Notes under the pieces: generated by a model | What the model was told of the DNA's origin: nothing | Databases searched by the model: none | The model's input: the letters and a program-made list of their open reading frames with translations, nothing else | Source of the DNA: Acaryochloris sp. IP29b_bin.137 | GTDB taxonomy: Bacteria; Cyanobacteriota; Cyanobacteriia; Thermosynechococcales; Thermosynechococcaceae | DNA length: 37,531 nt | NCBI RefSeq assembly: GCF_028285745.1 | Contig: NZ_JANQOP010000139.1 | Span: forward strand, 1 to 37,531 | Direction: 5' to 3' | Shown: positions 25,462 through 34,587 of the stretch, piece after piece | Layout: every line of letters begins with the position of its first letter | How positions within the stretch are numbered: position 1 is the stretch's first letter | Program-made: the position numbers and the translations under genes

Positions 25462-26538
25462 CTAAAGCGTTTTGCTCATTTGAGCGTGTCGGAGTCGATG
25501 AGCGTAGCGGTTGAACCATAAACGGTTCAAGGGTCGCTCTAAGGTAATTAACTGTCTCTCGAGCCAAGCACTCCCCTTGCCAAAGGTCAGAAATTGGACG
25601 ACGGGTTTAATCAAGAGCTCATGGCGGCGACTACCTAATCCGGCATATCGCTTTGTAAAGTACTTATCTTCTGCAAGATTCCACTTCTGTCGCAGGTGAT
25701 CCAGGCTGGCTCGGTCCCAAGCATCACTCCAACGAACCATAAAATAGGGTAAATCCGACCATTTGAAGTCGGGTAATTTCAACTGCCCAAACCAAGCCTT
25801 CAGACCGGCTTTATTGGAAGCAATACCTAGCGTGTCAGTGGTCACAATCGCATCTCGTTCACTGTAGATGCTGCCCCCAGCCTCGGTGACCATGAAACAG
25901 AAATCAATATGTTCGCGGGTAGCCAGCATGCCTTCATCGAGCAGTCCCGTTTGGGCGAAAATATCTCTGCGCACCAACATGCAGTGAAATTCCACGTAAT
26001 CACACTGGGTTCGATGGAGTTGATCTTGCACATCTGAAATTGCCCGTCCTGTTAAATAGGCGGACTGCTTAATTCGACGACGGGTCTGACCATTTTTGAT
26101 TTCCGTTTTGATATAGGATCTGCCCCCGGCATTATGAATAACTTGATGAGCAGGATTGCCGATACAAGTCAATGGTCCAACAACGGTAGCACTGGTTTCT
26201 TCTGCACAGTTGACTAGCTGAGTGAGCCAATTCCGCTGAACAATAACATCATTTTCTATAAAGACAATGTATTGACTATCGGAATGCTGGAGCACATATT
26301 CTAATCCCACATTTCGGGCTTGATTGGGGGAAATATAATGGTCCGTTTTTAAGACCGTAAACGACTTTTCTTGAGATTTGGTTTGTAAATAGTTCTGGAC
26401 CGATACTGGAGAACATACATCCACGAACACTAAGTCGAAAGGGTACTCCGTGTTGGTATAGATGCTCTCTAAAGACGTTTTGGTATAGCTAAACCGCTCT
26501 CTAGGACTAACGATAAGGGTAACTTTGGGAGGTTTCAT
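25462..26538 (-). CDS. Glycosyltransferase family 2 protein (first gene of unit B)
   Basis: 358 residues from ATG 26538; GGAGA lies about 7 nt upstream, so the TTG at 26550 is not used. A GT-A fold nucleotide-sugar region: VTLIVSPRERFSYTKTSLES, FVDVCSPVSVQNYL, SPNQARNVGLEYV, and FIENDVIV in place of the common DxD. A second acidic patch appears at GLLDEGMLATREHIDFCFMV. The C-terminal region (about 260-358) is helical and basic. It is paralogous along its length to the GT2 at 27833-28954, sharing PRERF, SPNQARN, CAEET.ATVVG and the KRY..LG.RR motif, with the aldo/keto reductase between. It likely adds a sugar in the cytosol during glycan assembly; donor and acceptor unknown. Confidence 0.85.
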   Translation of the reverse strand: MKPPKVTLIVSPRERFSYTKTSLESIYTNTEYPFDLVFVDVCSPVSVQNYLQTKSQEKSFTVLKTDHYISPNQARNVGLEYVLQHSDSQYIVFIENDVIVQRNWLTQLVNCAEETSATVVGPLTCIGNPAHQVIHNAGGRSYIKTEIKNGQTRRRIKQSAYLTGRAISDVQDQLHRTQCDYVEFHCMLVRRDIFAQTGLLDEGMLATREHIDFCFMVTEAGGSIYSERDAIVTTDTLGIASNKAGLKAWFGQLKLPDFKWSDLPYFMVRWSDAWDRASLDHLRQKWNLAEDKYFTKRYAGLGSRRHELLIKPVVQFLTFGKGSAWLERQLITLERPLNRLWFNRYAHRLRHAQMSKTL

Positions 26539-26840
26539 CTTCTTCTCCAAGAATGGACGGGTGGATCAAATTGGAATGCACAAATTCATCCCTACAGGAC
26601 CGCTGCTGAACCATAAAGGGAAGGGTGCACAGTGCGCTGATTGGAATTGGGTTAACTCAAGGAAGGGTTGGCTGGATTGAAATGATTGAGTTTGGGGATG
26701 GAACGAAGGGGGGGGAGCAAACTAGGTAAAGGATGAAGCGTGCTAGCGCTTTAGGGTTCGTTCTTATTGTCAGATTTATCTCTCAAAGAATCATGAAAGT
26801 GGTATGAGAAAACTTTCATCTTGAAGCAGCTTGAGATAGC
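26539..26840 (-). promoter_or_regulatory. Promoter gap of unit B with shared composite motif
   Basis: No gene is seen. On the minus strand 26819-26793 is an ATGAAAGT...ACTTTCAT inverted repeat (8-bp arms, 11-nt spacer) containing ATGAAAGTTTTCTCAT, followed 9 nt on by AGAGATAAATCT (26783-26772). Both parts recur upstream of ugd. Further down, AAGCG-TGCTAG-CGCTT (26736-26751) is a small hairpin. The motif lies 22 nt past the stop of the aldo/keto reductase, so terminator function is an alternative. Confidence 0.55.
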
Positions 26841-27785
26841 TTAGGCTGCAACCGGCAACTTGGTGAGGCGCACTAAGCGTTCTCGCTCTGATGAAGATAA
26901 GCACAAATCCCCCGTCACTGCATTCGCTTGAGCTTGTTCTGGTGACTTTGCACCAGGGATTGCCACGGGCAGGACTGGATGAGAAATAACGTAGCGTAGT
27001 GCTGCTGTTACCATCTCTGTACCAGGCTGCAATTCTGTTTTGAGTTGCTCGACTTTGGCTAATTTACGATCTAGTTTGGCTCGACTGAGATCACTGTCAT
27101 ACCATTCAGATCTGACCGTATCTGTAAAGACGGTTTGAGAGGAATATTTCCCGGATAGCAGTCCCTTATGTAATGGACCGCGGACCAACACCCCAATGCC
27201 ATGTTTTTGGCAATAGGGCAGAAATTCCTTCTCTGGGTTGCGGCTGAGGAGGGAATAGTCCACTTCGACCACACTACAGGTATGGTTGGCATTGAATCGC
27301 TTCAGGACATCTAGGCGATCCGTGGAAATGCCATAGGCCCGAATGGTACCTTCTGCCTTCAGTCGTTCAAACCCTTCTAGGTAGACACTGGGATCTTCAA
27401 TTTTTCCTTCATGACAGAGCATTACATCGATATAATCGGTCTTCAATCGATAAAGGGATGCATGAGTACACAACCGCACCATGTCGACAGTGGTCATCGG
27501 GACCGTTTGGCCGCTGCGACGTCCCCAACGGCCAATTTTAGTCACCAGATGGACTTGGTCTCGAATCCCTTGAAGAGCTTTCCCTAATCGTTCTTCAGAT
27601 AGTCCAGCCGGAATGCCGTAGGATTCGGCAGTATCAAAGATATTCACCCCATTGTCAAAGGCACTGCGGACTGTTGCTAAAGCAGTGTTCTCATCAATCT
27701 CTCCCCACTGATTGCCAATGTTCCAAGTCCCCAACCCCACGGCAGAGACCTGCATATTCGTGTTACCTAGTTCTCGATATAGCAT
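26841..27785 (-). CDS. Aldo/keto reductase
   Basis: 314 residues; ATG 27785 with AAGGAA 8 nt upstream. The AKR active-site set is complete: Asp51, Tyr56 (NIFDTAESYG), Lys83 (LVTKIG) and His125 (DVMLCHEG), with NADPH-site features GISTD and VAIPGAKSPEQAQANA near the end. It would use NAD(P)H to reduce a carbonyl, or oxidise an alcohol, in the cytosol. It is the last gene of unit A, 47 nt after a GT2. In polysaccharide clusters such enzymes may modify a nucleotide sugar keto group, but a general detoxifying role is equally possible. Confidence 0.88.
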   Translation of the reverse strand: MLYRELGNTNMQVSAVGLGTWNIGNQWGEIDENTALATVRSAFDNGVNIFDTAESYGIPAGLSEERLGKALQGIRDQVHLVTKIGRWGRRSGQTVPMTTVDMVRLCTHASLYRLKTDYIDVMLCHEGKIEDPSVYLEGFERLKAEGTIRAYGISTDRLDVLKRFNANHTCSVVEVDYSLLSRNPEKEFLPYCQKHGIGVLVRGPLHKGLLSGKYSSQTVFTDTVRSEWYDSDLSRAKLDRKLAKVEQLKTELQPGTEMVTAALRYVISHPVLPVAIPGAKSPEQAQANAVTGDLCLSSSERERLVRLTKLPVAA

Positions 27786-27832
27786 TTGTTTTGTTCCTTA
27801 CAAGATTGAATTGATAGATAAACTCAGATGCC

Positions 27833-28954
27833 CTAACGTCTGACGTAGGAATGATTCATCTGCTGAGTGATGGATGTTGGATAGGTACTCAAATCAGACT
27901 GACCTTTCTGGGGGTTAGATTGAGATCTGGCATGGTACTTAGAGAACCAGTGATTGAAGTGTTTCTCTAACCGGAAAAGCTGTTTTTCAATCCATTGGGT
28001 CGCAGGTTTGCCGAGAAAAGAAAACTTCTTAGCAATAGGTCTGATCAGCACTTTGCGTCGCCGCTGACCCAGTTTTTGATACCGCTTTTGGAAATAGCTA
28101 CTCTCTTGTAGACCCCATTTTTGCTGATAATGCAGAAGATTGCTCAGTTCCCACGCATCACTCCATCTGAGCATAAAGTACGGCCAATCTCTCCACTGCA
28201 GAGCCGGGGCAGGCGGATGAGTTAAGAATGTAACGATGGAGTCCGGTTCAAGGTAAATCAGCCCACCGGCACGGGTCACCATCATGCAGAAATCGAGGTA
28301 CTCCTTCGTGCAAGAAAAGCCTTCATCCAAGGGACCTATCCGATCAAAGATTGCTGTCCGCACTAACATGGCATGAAATTCAACGAACCCGGTTGGTTGG
28401 CGGTGAAGATGGTCACGGACTTCAGAAAGGAGCTGATTTTGATATGGGGTGCGTTCTTGAATTTTCCACCCCCCCGTTTGGTCAAGGGTACCGGATGGAT
28501 TGAGTTCGCCTCGGGCAAAGGTACTATATTCGGCAGGAGCCATATAGGTTCCCCCAGCACAATGAACAATCGTATGCACAGGCAGATATTGACAAACCAG
28601 TGACCCAACGACAGTGGCCCCTGTTTCTTCAGCGCAGCTTACTAGTTTCTCTAGCCAGCCTGGGGCAAAAACGACATCATTGTCGACAAAGACCACATAG
28701 GGAGTAGTGACAAACTGTAGTCCCAAGTTGCGGGCTTGGTTGGGAGACAGATAGGTCTCCGAACGAACCACCGGAAAACTTCGAAGTAGGGATTGAAATT
28801 CAATATACTGTCGAAGGCTACTGGGAGAGTTATTGTCCACATAAACCAACTTGAAAGGGACAAAGGTATTTTCGTAAAGGCTATCTAGGGATTCACGAGC
28901 AAATTGAAAGCGTTCCCTAGGAGCAACAATAATCGTAACGGTGGGTTGTGACAT
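27833..28954 (-). CDS. Glycosyltransferase family 2 protein
   Basis: 373 residues; ATG 28954 with AAGGTT upstream. GT-A region: VTIIVAPRERFQFARESLDS, YVDNNSPSSLRQYI, SPNQARNLGL, and FVDNDVVF, which supplies the acidic metal-binding pair. GPLDEGFSCTKEYLDFCMMV is probably the second catalytic acidic block. Helical basic C-terminus (about 270-373). Paralogue of 25462-26538, so the region carries two versions of one enzyme, possibly for successive linkages. It lies between the ABC exporter (36 nt) and the reductase (47 nt). Sugar specificity cannot be read from the sequence. Confidence 0.87.
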   Translation of the reverse strand: MSQPTVTIIVAPRERFQFARESLDSLYENTFVPFKLVYVDNNSPSSLRQYIEFQSLLRSFPVVRSETYLSPNQARNLGLQFVTTPYVVFVDNDVVFAPGWLEKLVSCAEETGATVVGSLVCQYLPVHTIVHCAGGTYMAPAEYSTFARGELNPSGTLDQTGGWKIQERTPYQNQLLSEVRDHLHRQPTGFVEFHAMLVRTAIFDRIGPLDEGFSCTKEYLDFCMMVTRAGGLIYLEPDSIVTFLTHPPAPALQWRDWPYFMLRWSDAWELSNLLHYQQKWGLQESSYFQKRYQKLGQRRRKVLIRPIAKKFSFLGKPATQWIEKQLFRLEKHFNHWFSKYHARSQSNPQKGQSDLSTYPTSITQQMNHSYVRR

Positions 28955-28990
28955 GGGAATAACCTTGAAATCGATGAAGTGGAACGTGAT

Positions 28991-30841
28991 TTAAGGGGTG
29001 AGGGTTGGAAGTGGGGGGACATGATTGGTGCATACAGCAGACTGAAGTTGGTAGAGGGCCGCATAATGTTGGCCGCGTTGCATCAGTTCTTCATGAGTGC
29101 CCTGTTCGAGGAGTTGTCCTGCTTCTATATAGAGAATTTGATCGAAATCTTTGGACACACTGAGGTCATGGGTGATCAGTAAAGTCGTACTATCTCGGGT
29201 AAGGCGTTTGAGAGCTTGAATCACGGCTTGTTCACTTTTATTATCTAAACCAACGGTGGGCTCATCGAGAATCACGATGGGAGCTTTGCGGATTGCGGCT
29301 CGGGCGATGGCAATCCGCTGCCGTTGTCCTCCTGATAAGGTCACACCCCGTTCACTCATAAGGGTCTTATAGCCATCGGGTAATGCCATGATGAATTCAT
29401 GGGCATTGGCGAGCTTTGCGGCTCGTTTTACCTCTGCATCAGTTGCCCCTAAAGCGCCGTAGGCAATATTGTCACGGATCGAGGTACCAAACAAAATACT
29501 GTCTTGGAGAACGATACTCATTTGGTTGCGTAGCGAATCCAGTCGATACTGGCGCAGATCTTGGCCATCAATTGAAATGCAACCAGAATCAGGGTCGTAG
29601 AGGCGAAGGAGTAAACTGACGAGGGTCGATTTGCCACTACCAGAGGGGCCAACTAATGCAACACGCTGACCCGGTTTTACCTCAAAACTCAGATTCTGGA
29701 GGGTAGTCTGATGGTCATGGTAGGCAAAACTGACATTCTCGAACTGAATAGCACCGTGGAAAGAGGGGGCTGAAATCGCCCCTTTCGTATTGCGTACTTC
29801 TGGTTCTACATTCAACACATCGATAATCCGCTCAGCAGATACGATACCTCGTGAGATTTTGGCCATTTGCTTTGCCAGCTCCCGCGTCGGTTTGAAGGCT
29901 GTTTTGAGATAGGTGATAAACACAATCAGATCTCCAGGGGACGCCTTGCCCAACTGAACTAAATACACGCCGCGCCACAATACCAGTGCCGTGGCCACAG
30001 CTACTAAGATTTCAGCCGTTCGTTTTAAGCCAGCGGAGAATTGCTGAGTACGGGCACTTTCTTCCTGGCTCTTGCGGTTGTCATGGGTAAACATTTGCTC
30101 CAACACTCCCTCTAGGGAGAGCGCTTGAACCACCTTAATCGCCCCAATGGACTCTGCTGCCGTTGCTGCCATTGCACTTTCTCGGCGACGTTGCCGCTGG
30201 GCCACTGTGCGAATACGTTGAGTGATACTCAAAGAAGACACCATAAAAATTGGCAGCACCGCCAAGGCGATTAAAGCCAGCTCCCAATCCATCCAGAACA
30301 TCACCCCAACCATAGAGACTAGCGTGAACAGATTGATCAATAAGGGGAGGGCATGGTTGACAATCACGTCGCGCAACCGATCAATATCACTCGTAATCCG
30401 GGTCAGTAGGTCACCACTTTTCGCTTGGTAATGAAAGGCCAATGAGAGGCGTTGCAGGTGACCATAGAGCTGGCTGCGAATGTCAGAAATAATCCGGCTG
30501 GCCGCAATCGATAAACTCACCAGACTGATGTAGGCGGACATTGCACTTAACGCTGCCACGCCAATAATCGATAAGGTTAAGATCAGGATCAGCACACCGG
30601 GAGCAGCATCCCTCAGAAAGGGGATATCTAGGTCCGCATTATGGGCATTGGGGAGCAGCACATAGTCAAAGATGAGTTTGAGGGGCCAGGGACTCAATAA
30701 TCGAGCGAACACTTCGATGACTAAGCCGACGATAGCAACAGAAAGTAGCGTTTTTTCTTGATACACCTGAGGCCAAAACTGCCGAATAACTTTGCGGAGA
30801 CCCGGAAAATATTGAGTGGATTTTTGAGATGATGAGGCCAT
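28991..30841 (-). CDS. ABC exporter, fused permease and ATPase (MsbA-like)
   Basis: 616 residues; ATG 30841 with AGGAGTG upstream. The permease half (about 1-330) has about six membrane helices. The ATPase half has Walker A GPSGSGKST (about 393-401), Q-loop, signature LSGGQRQRIAIARA (about 495-508), Walker B VILDEP (about 520) and the H-loop LLITHDLS. Such half-transporters dimerise in the inner membrane and flip lipids, glycolipids or export small molecules. Set among glycosyltransferases, with no Wzx flippase in view, it is the best candidate for moving the glycan product across the membrane; substrate inferred from context. Confidence 0.93.
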   Translation of the reverse strand: MASSSQKSTQYFPGLRKVIRQFWPQVYQEKTLLSVAIVGLVIEVFARLLSPWPLKLIFDYVLLPNAHNADLDIPFLRDAAPGVLILILTLSIIGVAALSAMSAYISLVSLSIAASRIISDIRSQLYGHLQRLSLAFHYQAKSGDLLTRITSDIDRLRDVIVNHALPLLINLFTLVSMVGVMFWMDWELALIALAVLPIFMVSSLSITQRIRTVAQRQRRRESAMAATAAESIGAIKVVQALSLEGVLEQMFTHDNRKSQEESARTQQFSAGLKRTAEILVAVATALVLWRGVYLVQLGKASPGDLIVFITYLKTAFKPTRELAKQMAKISRGIVSAERIIDVLNVEPEVRNTKGAISAPSFHGAIQFENVSFAYHDHQTTLQNLSFEVKPGQRVALVGPSGSGKSTLVSLLLRLYDPDSGCISIDGQDLRQYRLDSLRNQMSIVLQDSILFGTSIRDNIAYGALGATDAEVKRAAKLANAHEFIMALPDGYKTLMSERGVTLSGGQRQRIAIARAAIRKAPIVILDEPTVGLDNKSEQAVIQALKRLTRDSTTLLITHDLSVSKDFDQILYIEAGQLLEQGTHEELMQRGQHYAALYQLQSAVCTNHVPPLPTLTP

Positions 30842-30920
30842 AATGACGCACTCCTAACGGTCGTAGCGGGTTGGGAGAGGTAGGTGAGAACTCTAGATAG
30901 ACCTCCAACCTACGCTGAAC

Positions 30921-32138
30921 TTAGACGAGGGACAAAATTGGGTCCGTTGGTTGGGTCGTTTCCAGAACTTGCTGGTACACTTGTTGCCACTGTTGTTGCT
31001 CAATGGATGGGGCCATTTTTTGAAGCACTGTTTCTCGGGCTGCGAGCCCCAGTCGCTCGCGGAGTTGGGGTTGAGTGATCAAAGGTTGAAGGGCCTGAGC
31101 CAAAGCCGCACTATCAGCGGGGTTAACAACCCGTCCATTAACGTTGTCTTCTAGAATTTCACCAATGGCATCGACGTTGGTGCCTACAACCGCCTTGGCT
31201 GCTAGCATTGCCTCTAGTAAGGCATTGGGGCAACCATCATGTAGGGAGGGAATCGCAAAAATATCCATATAGGGCAGATAGGCAAGTGCTTCAGTTCGGC
31301 TAACTTTACCTGTAATTACAATCTGATTGGCCAAGCCACTGTTTTGAATCACCCGCTGCCAGTATTCACGCTCTTTGGTGACAAAGTCGCCGACAAATAA
31401 GAGGGTCAACGGAGTATTCAGTTCTAGAGATTGACAGGCATCCAGCAAATATTCCAAACCTTTCTTGTCCCGGAAACTGCCCACAGAACCAATGACTGTC
31501 CCCTGTAGTTTGTCAGCCAATGCAGGCTGAGGTAAATGGCTGAAATCGAGGGGTGAGATTGAATTCCAAAACGCCGACGATTTGTTTCGAATACCAGGTA
31601 CTAATGCTCGCGCTCGCTGCATCAAATCTCGACTCACAAAGGTCGTCCAAGCAGAATGTTTTAAAGTCCAGGTAATTTGACCAAACTGCTGGGGACTAAA
31701 GGCATGTTTATGCAGATCTGCTCCTCTCACACTGTTGATCACGGGAATACCTGCCTCTTGTCCTAACAGAGTCGTTAGAAACCCCATCTCATTGATGAAA
31801 AAGGCATGTAGGACATCAAATTGATACTGCCGATGTAACGACTGGAGCTGTCCATACAAGTCACAGAAATAGTCTTGCTCTTTCGCTTGAGTCGACCGAA
31901 CAGCGGGCTGCAAGCGGTGGACCAAAACACCATCCTGTTGTGTGGTTTGGCAGGTGGGACGTTGGAATTCCCCCGCGGCAGCCTTAGCGCGTTGTTCACG
32001 GAAGACAGCCCGAAAAACGGCTACATGGACTTCAAAGCCAAGATCCATCAGCATGTGGGATATCCGTTGCACCGACTCCCCCACTCCGCCAATATCAGGG
32101 GGAAATTCCAGAGCAGTGATACAAATTTTGCGTCTCAT
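30921..32138 (-). CDS. Glycosyltransferase family 4 protein
   Basis: 405 residues; ATG 32138 with AGGAGA upstream. GT-B fold of the GT4/GT1 superfamily: an N-terminal glycine-rich acceptor loop (PPDIGGVGESVQRISHML) and a C-terminal donor domain with IGSVGSFRDKKGLEYLLDAC. The E-x7-E type motif region reads FAIPSLHDGCPNALLEAMLA, then KAVVGTNVDAIGEIL. Retaining transfer from a nucleotide sugar is expected for the family. It is 26 nt after the upstream transferase gene and 79 nt before the ABC exporter, so it belongs to unit A. No membrane segment. Confidence 0.88.
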   Translation of the reverse strand: MRRKICITALEFPPDIGGVGESVQRISHMLMDLGFEVHVAVFRAVFREQRAKAAAGEFQRPTCQTTQQDGVLVHRLQPAVRSTQAKEQDYFCDLYGQLQSLHRQYQFDVLHAFFINEMGFLTTLLGQEAGIPVINSVRGADLHKHAFSPQQFGQITWTLKHSAWTTFVSRDLMQRARALVPGIRNKSSAFWNSISPLDFSHLPQPALADKLQGTVIGSVGSFRDKKGLEYLLDACQSLELNTPLTLLFVGDFVTKEREYWQRVIQNSGLANQIVITGKVSRTEALAYLPYMDIFAIPSLHDGCPNALLEAMLAAKAVVGTNVDAIGEILEDNVNGRVVNPADSAALAQALQPLITQPQLRERLGLAARETVLQKMAPSIEQQQWQQVYQQVLETTQPTDPILSLV

Positions 32139-32163
32139 GGTTGTGTTCTCCTAATGAATCTGC

Positions 32164-33333
32164 TTATCGAGAAAGGGCAACGGTCTGGTCGCAAAGCTGT
32201 CGTATGCGCCAGGCCGTGTTTTCAGCACCCTTGAGATGAATGGCATGGGAGGGCTTAGGCCCATGCAAACGCTGGAAGATGGCATGGGCTAGAGTAGCTG
32301 GTGTGAGTTGATCAGGGGCTAACACATGAACAACACCGAGCTGGGCGAGTCGCGAAGCCCGGATCCATTGCTCATCAGCTTGATCTGGAGAAGGGGAAGG
32401 CAGGATTAGGGACCGAACTTGGGTGCTCAGCACGTTCATCGTGGTGTTGTACCCTCCCAAGCTGATGGACAAATCAGCCCCATACAGGTAATCCATCAAA
32501 TGCGGGGTAAATCGTTGCAGCGTCAGGTTGGGTTGGAGCGTTGCTAGGGATTGGAGGGACTCGAATTCTGACGCTGGCATAAATGGTCCCGTAAAGATAT
32601 AGACCCGATGGGGAATGTTTTGTTTTAGAAGGGGAGCCACTTCACAGATAGCCTTTAATAGGGAATAGCCGTATCGTCCTCCACCTACGCTGGCCACAAT
32701 CCGAGGGGATTGGATGTTTTGTGGATGCTCAGCAGAAGTCGCCAACGATTGAGCGACATATCCGGTGTAAAACACTTCACAAGTGAGGGCATGGGTTGAG
32801 GGAAAGCAACTCTCCAGGGACTGGAGATTGGGATCGCTATGGCAAAGCACCAAATCGTAGAATTGCCGAACCTGATCGAGAATCCGAGCCTGCTTGCGAG
32901 CCAATCCTTTTTCACTCATGGACTGGGTCATAATCAAATCTCTGAGGCTACAGACTACTTTCACCTGGGCTGCTTTAGCCCGCTCCAATAAGGGCAATAG
33001 CTCAAACGCCATTTTGTACTTACTAAACGGAAAGCATTCAGTAATCACACAGTCTGGCTGGAACTGTTCAAATACGGTGAGTAATTGTTGTCGACGAGCA
33101 ACCTTTACCGATGCAACGGATTGATTGAGGGCAATCAATTCCCCCGATTCTTCTCGCAGCGCTGGCAGGTAAACAACCTTGACTTCCTCAGGAATTTGGA
33201 ACTGTTCAATCGGTTCACCGCCAATCACCAAACAAACCTGAAAGTTTCGAACTAAGCTACGAATAATTTCAGTGCTGCGGACCAGGTGGCCCATGCCTGC
33301 CAGGTACTGGCAATAAAATAGAATTTTTTTCAT
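32164..33333 (-). CDS. MurG/UGT-like GT-B glycosyltransferase, copy 1
   Basis: 389 residues from ATG 33333 (a TTG just before gives one extra codon). N-terminal ILFYCQYLAGMGHLVRSTEI has the GxGHxxR loop of MurG-like GT-B enzymes. The C-terminal domain has the donor-site strand VASVGGGRYGYSLL and DLSISLGGYNTTMNVL, followed by LPSPSPDQADEQWIRASRLA. It is closely related to the next gene (33351-34538) along the whole length, so a tandem duplication is likely. It probably transfers a sugar to a lipid- or glycan-linked acceptor at the membrane surface. Exact donor unknown. Confidence 0.82.
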   Translation of the reverse strand: MKKILFYCQYLAGMGHLVRSTEIIRSLVRNFQVCLVIGGEPIEQFQIPEEVKVVYLPALREESGELIALNQSVASVKVARRQQLLTVFEQFQPDCVITECFPFSKYKMAFELLPLLERAKAAQVKVVCSLRDLIMTQSMSEKGLARKQARILDQVRQFYDLVLCHSDPNLQSLESCFPSTHALTCEVFYTGYVAQSLATSAEHPQNIQSPRIVASVGGGRYGYSLLKAICEVAPLLKQNIPHRVYIFTGPFMPASEFESLQSLATLQPNLTLQRFTPHLMDYLYGADLSISLGGYNTTMNVLSTQVRSLILPSPSPDQADEQWIRASRLAQLGVVHVLAPDQLTPATLAHAIFQRLHGPKPSHAIHLKGAENTAWRIRQLCDQTVALSR

Positions 33334-33350
33334 CAAACTAACCCTAAATT

Positions 33351-34538
33351 CTATGCAGCAACAGCAGAAGTCGTTTGATAAGCTAGCGACTTCACTCGCT
33401 CAGAGGTTTGCCGTACCCCATCTAGATCAAATTGGGGGGGATGGGGGGTATGACTCAGTGCGGATTCCACCCGTTGAGCCAATCGTTTGTAATTCGCAAC
33501 ATCCCTCGTTTGCAACATTTGAACCACACCCAGCTCATCCAATCGTCGAACCCGCAGGGTTTGCTCCTGGTCATCATTGCCGGTAAACGGCAGCATCAAA
33601 GCATTGACCCCGGTGGTTAAAATATTCATGGTGGTGTTGTACCCCGACATACTGACGGAGAGATCCGCTCGTTTCATATACGCCAACAGATTGGGGGTAT
33701 AGCGGTGAATATGCAGGTTAGAACAGTCTTGCCCCGCCTGTTTGAGCTGCCAAAATACAGTCTCAGGGATAAAGGGACCCGCAAACATCTGAATATGATG
33801 GGGAATCCTAGTTGCTAGGCATTCTGCTGCACCAACCATTCCTTTCAGCAACTCATGTCCAAATCGACCACCCCCCACACTGACCAAAATCATGGGAGTT
33901 TGCCTGCTCAATGCCCATCGATCCACTAGCGTCAGTCGATTATTCTCAGGTTTCTGAGCAACATACCCGGTATAGTGAACCTCACAGTTGAGATCTTCAA
34001 CCCGAGAAAAGCTATCTTCTAATGGATGTAGGTTGGGGTCGCCATGAATCAAGAGCTGATCGAAATATTGATTCATCAGTCGGCAGATTTTGGCTTCATG
34101 GCGGGCTTGGTCTTGCTTGGTCACCACAATATCGCGCAGACTACAGACCACTTTGGTTCCCCTTGCTTTGGCCGCTTCCATTAAGGGAATCAGCTCAAAG
34201 GAAAATCGTCGCCGTCCAAAGGGGAAGAGTTCCACCATCAGCACGTCAGGCTCAAAGGTCGCGATTTGGTTGAGCAGTTGATGCTTGCGCGTTTCCTCAA
34301 CAACTTCTAAGCTCAGGGACTTATCAACGGGGCGGAGCTCACGAAACTCCGTATCTGTTTTAATAGCAGGCAAATTGACGACGGTAACACCTTTAGGAAC
34401 CTGGAAATCCTGAATGACCTCGCCACCATTAATAAAGCACACCTGAAAGTCTTGGGTTAACCCCCGGACAATTTCCATACTGCGGATCAAGTGCCCTATG
34501 CCTAGAATGTGTTGGCAATAAAACATCAACTTTTTCAT
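33351..34538 (-). CDS. MurG/UGT-like GT-B glycosyltransferase, copy 2
   Basis: 395 residues; ATG 34538. Same blocks as its neighbour: LMFYCQHILGIGHLIRSMEI at the start, FINGGEVIQDFQVP, then VSVGGGRFGHELLKGM and DLSVSMSGYNTTMNILTT in the donor domain. LPFTGNDDQEQTLRVRRLDE matches the copy 1 ending. The gap to copy 1 is only 17 nt. Divergence is mostly in the acceptor-facing half, as expected for duplicated transferases acting on different acceptors; this is my reading, not tested. Confidence 0.82.
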   Translation of the reverse strand: MKKLMFYCQHILGIGHLIRSMEIVRGLTQDFQVCFINGGEVIQDFQVPKGVTVVNLPAIKTDTEFRELRPVDKSLSLEVVEETRKHQLLNQIATFEPDVLMVELFPFGRRRFSFELIPLMEAAKARGTKVVCSLRDIVVTKQDQARHEAKICRLMNQYFDQLLIHGDPNLHPLEDSFSRVEDLNCEVHYTGYVAQKPENNRLTLVDRWALSRQTPMILVSVGGGRFGHELLKGMVGAAECLATRIPHHIQMFAGPFIPETVFWQLKQAGQDCSNLHIHRYTPNLLAYMKRADLSVSMSGYNTTMNILTTGVNALMLPFTGNDDQEQTLRVRRLDELGVVQMLQTRDVANYKRLAQRVESALSHTPHPPQFDLDGVRQTSERVKSLAYQTTSAVAA

Positions 34539-34587
34539 AACAAGTATCCCGTTGTAATTTAAGTTCCATCAATGTGGTCAACGAACC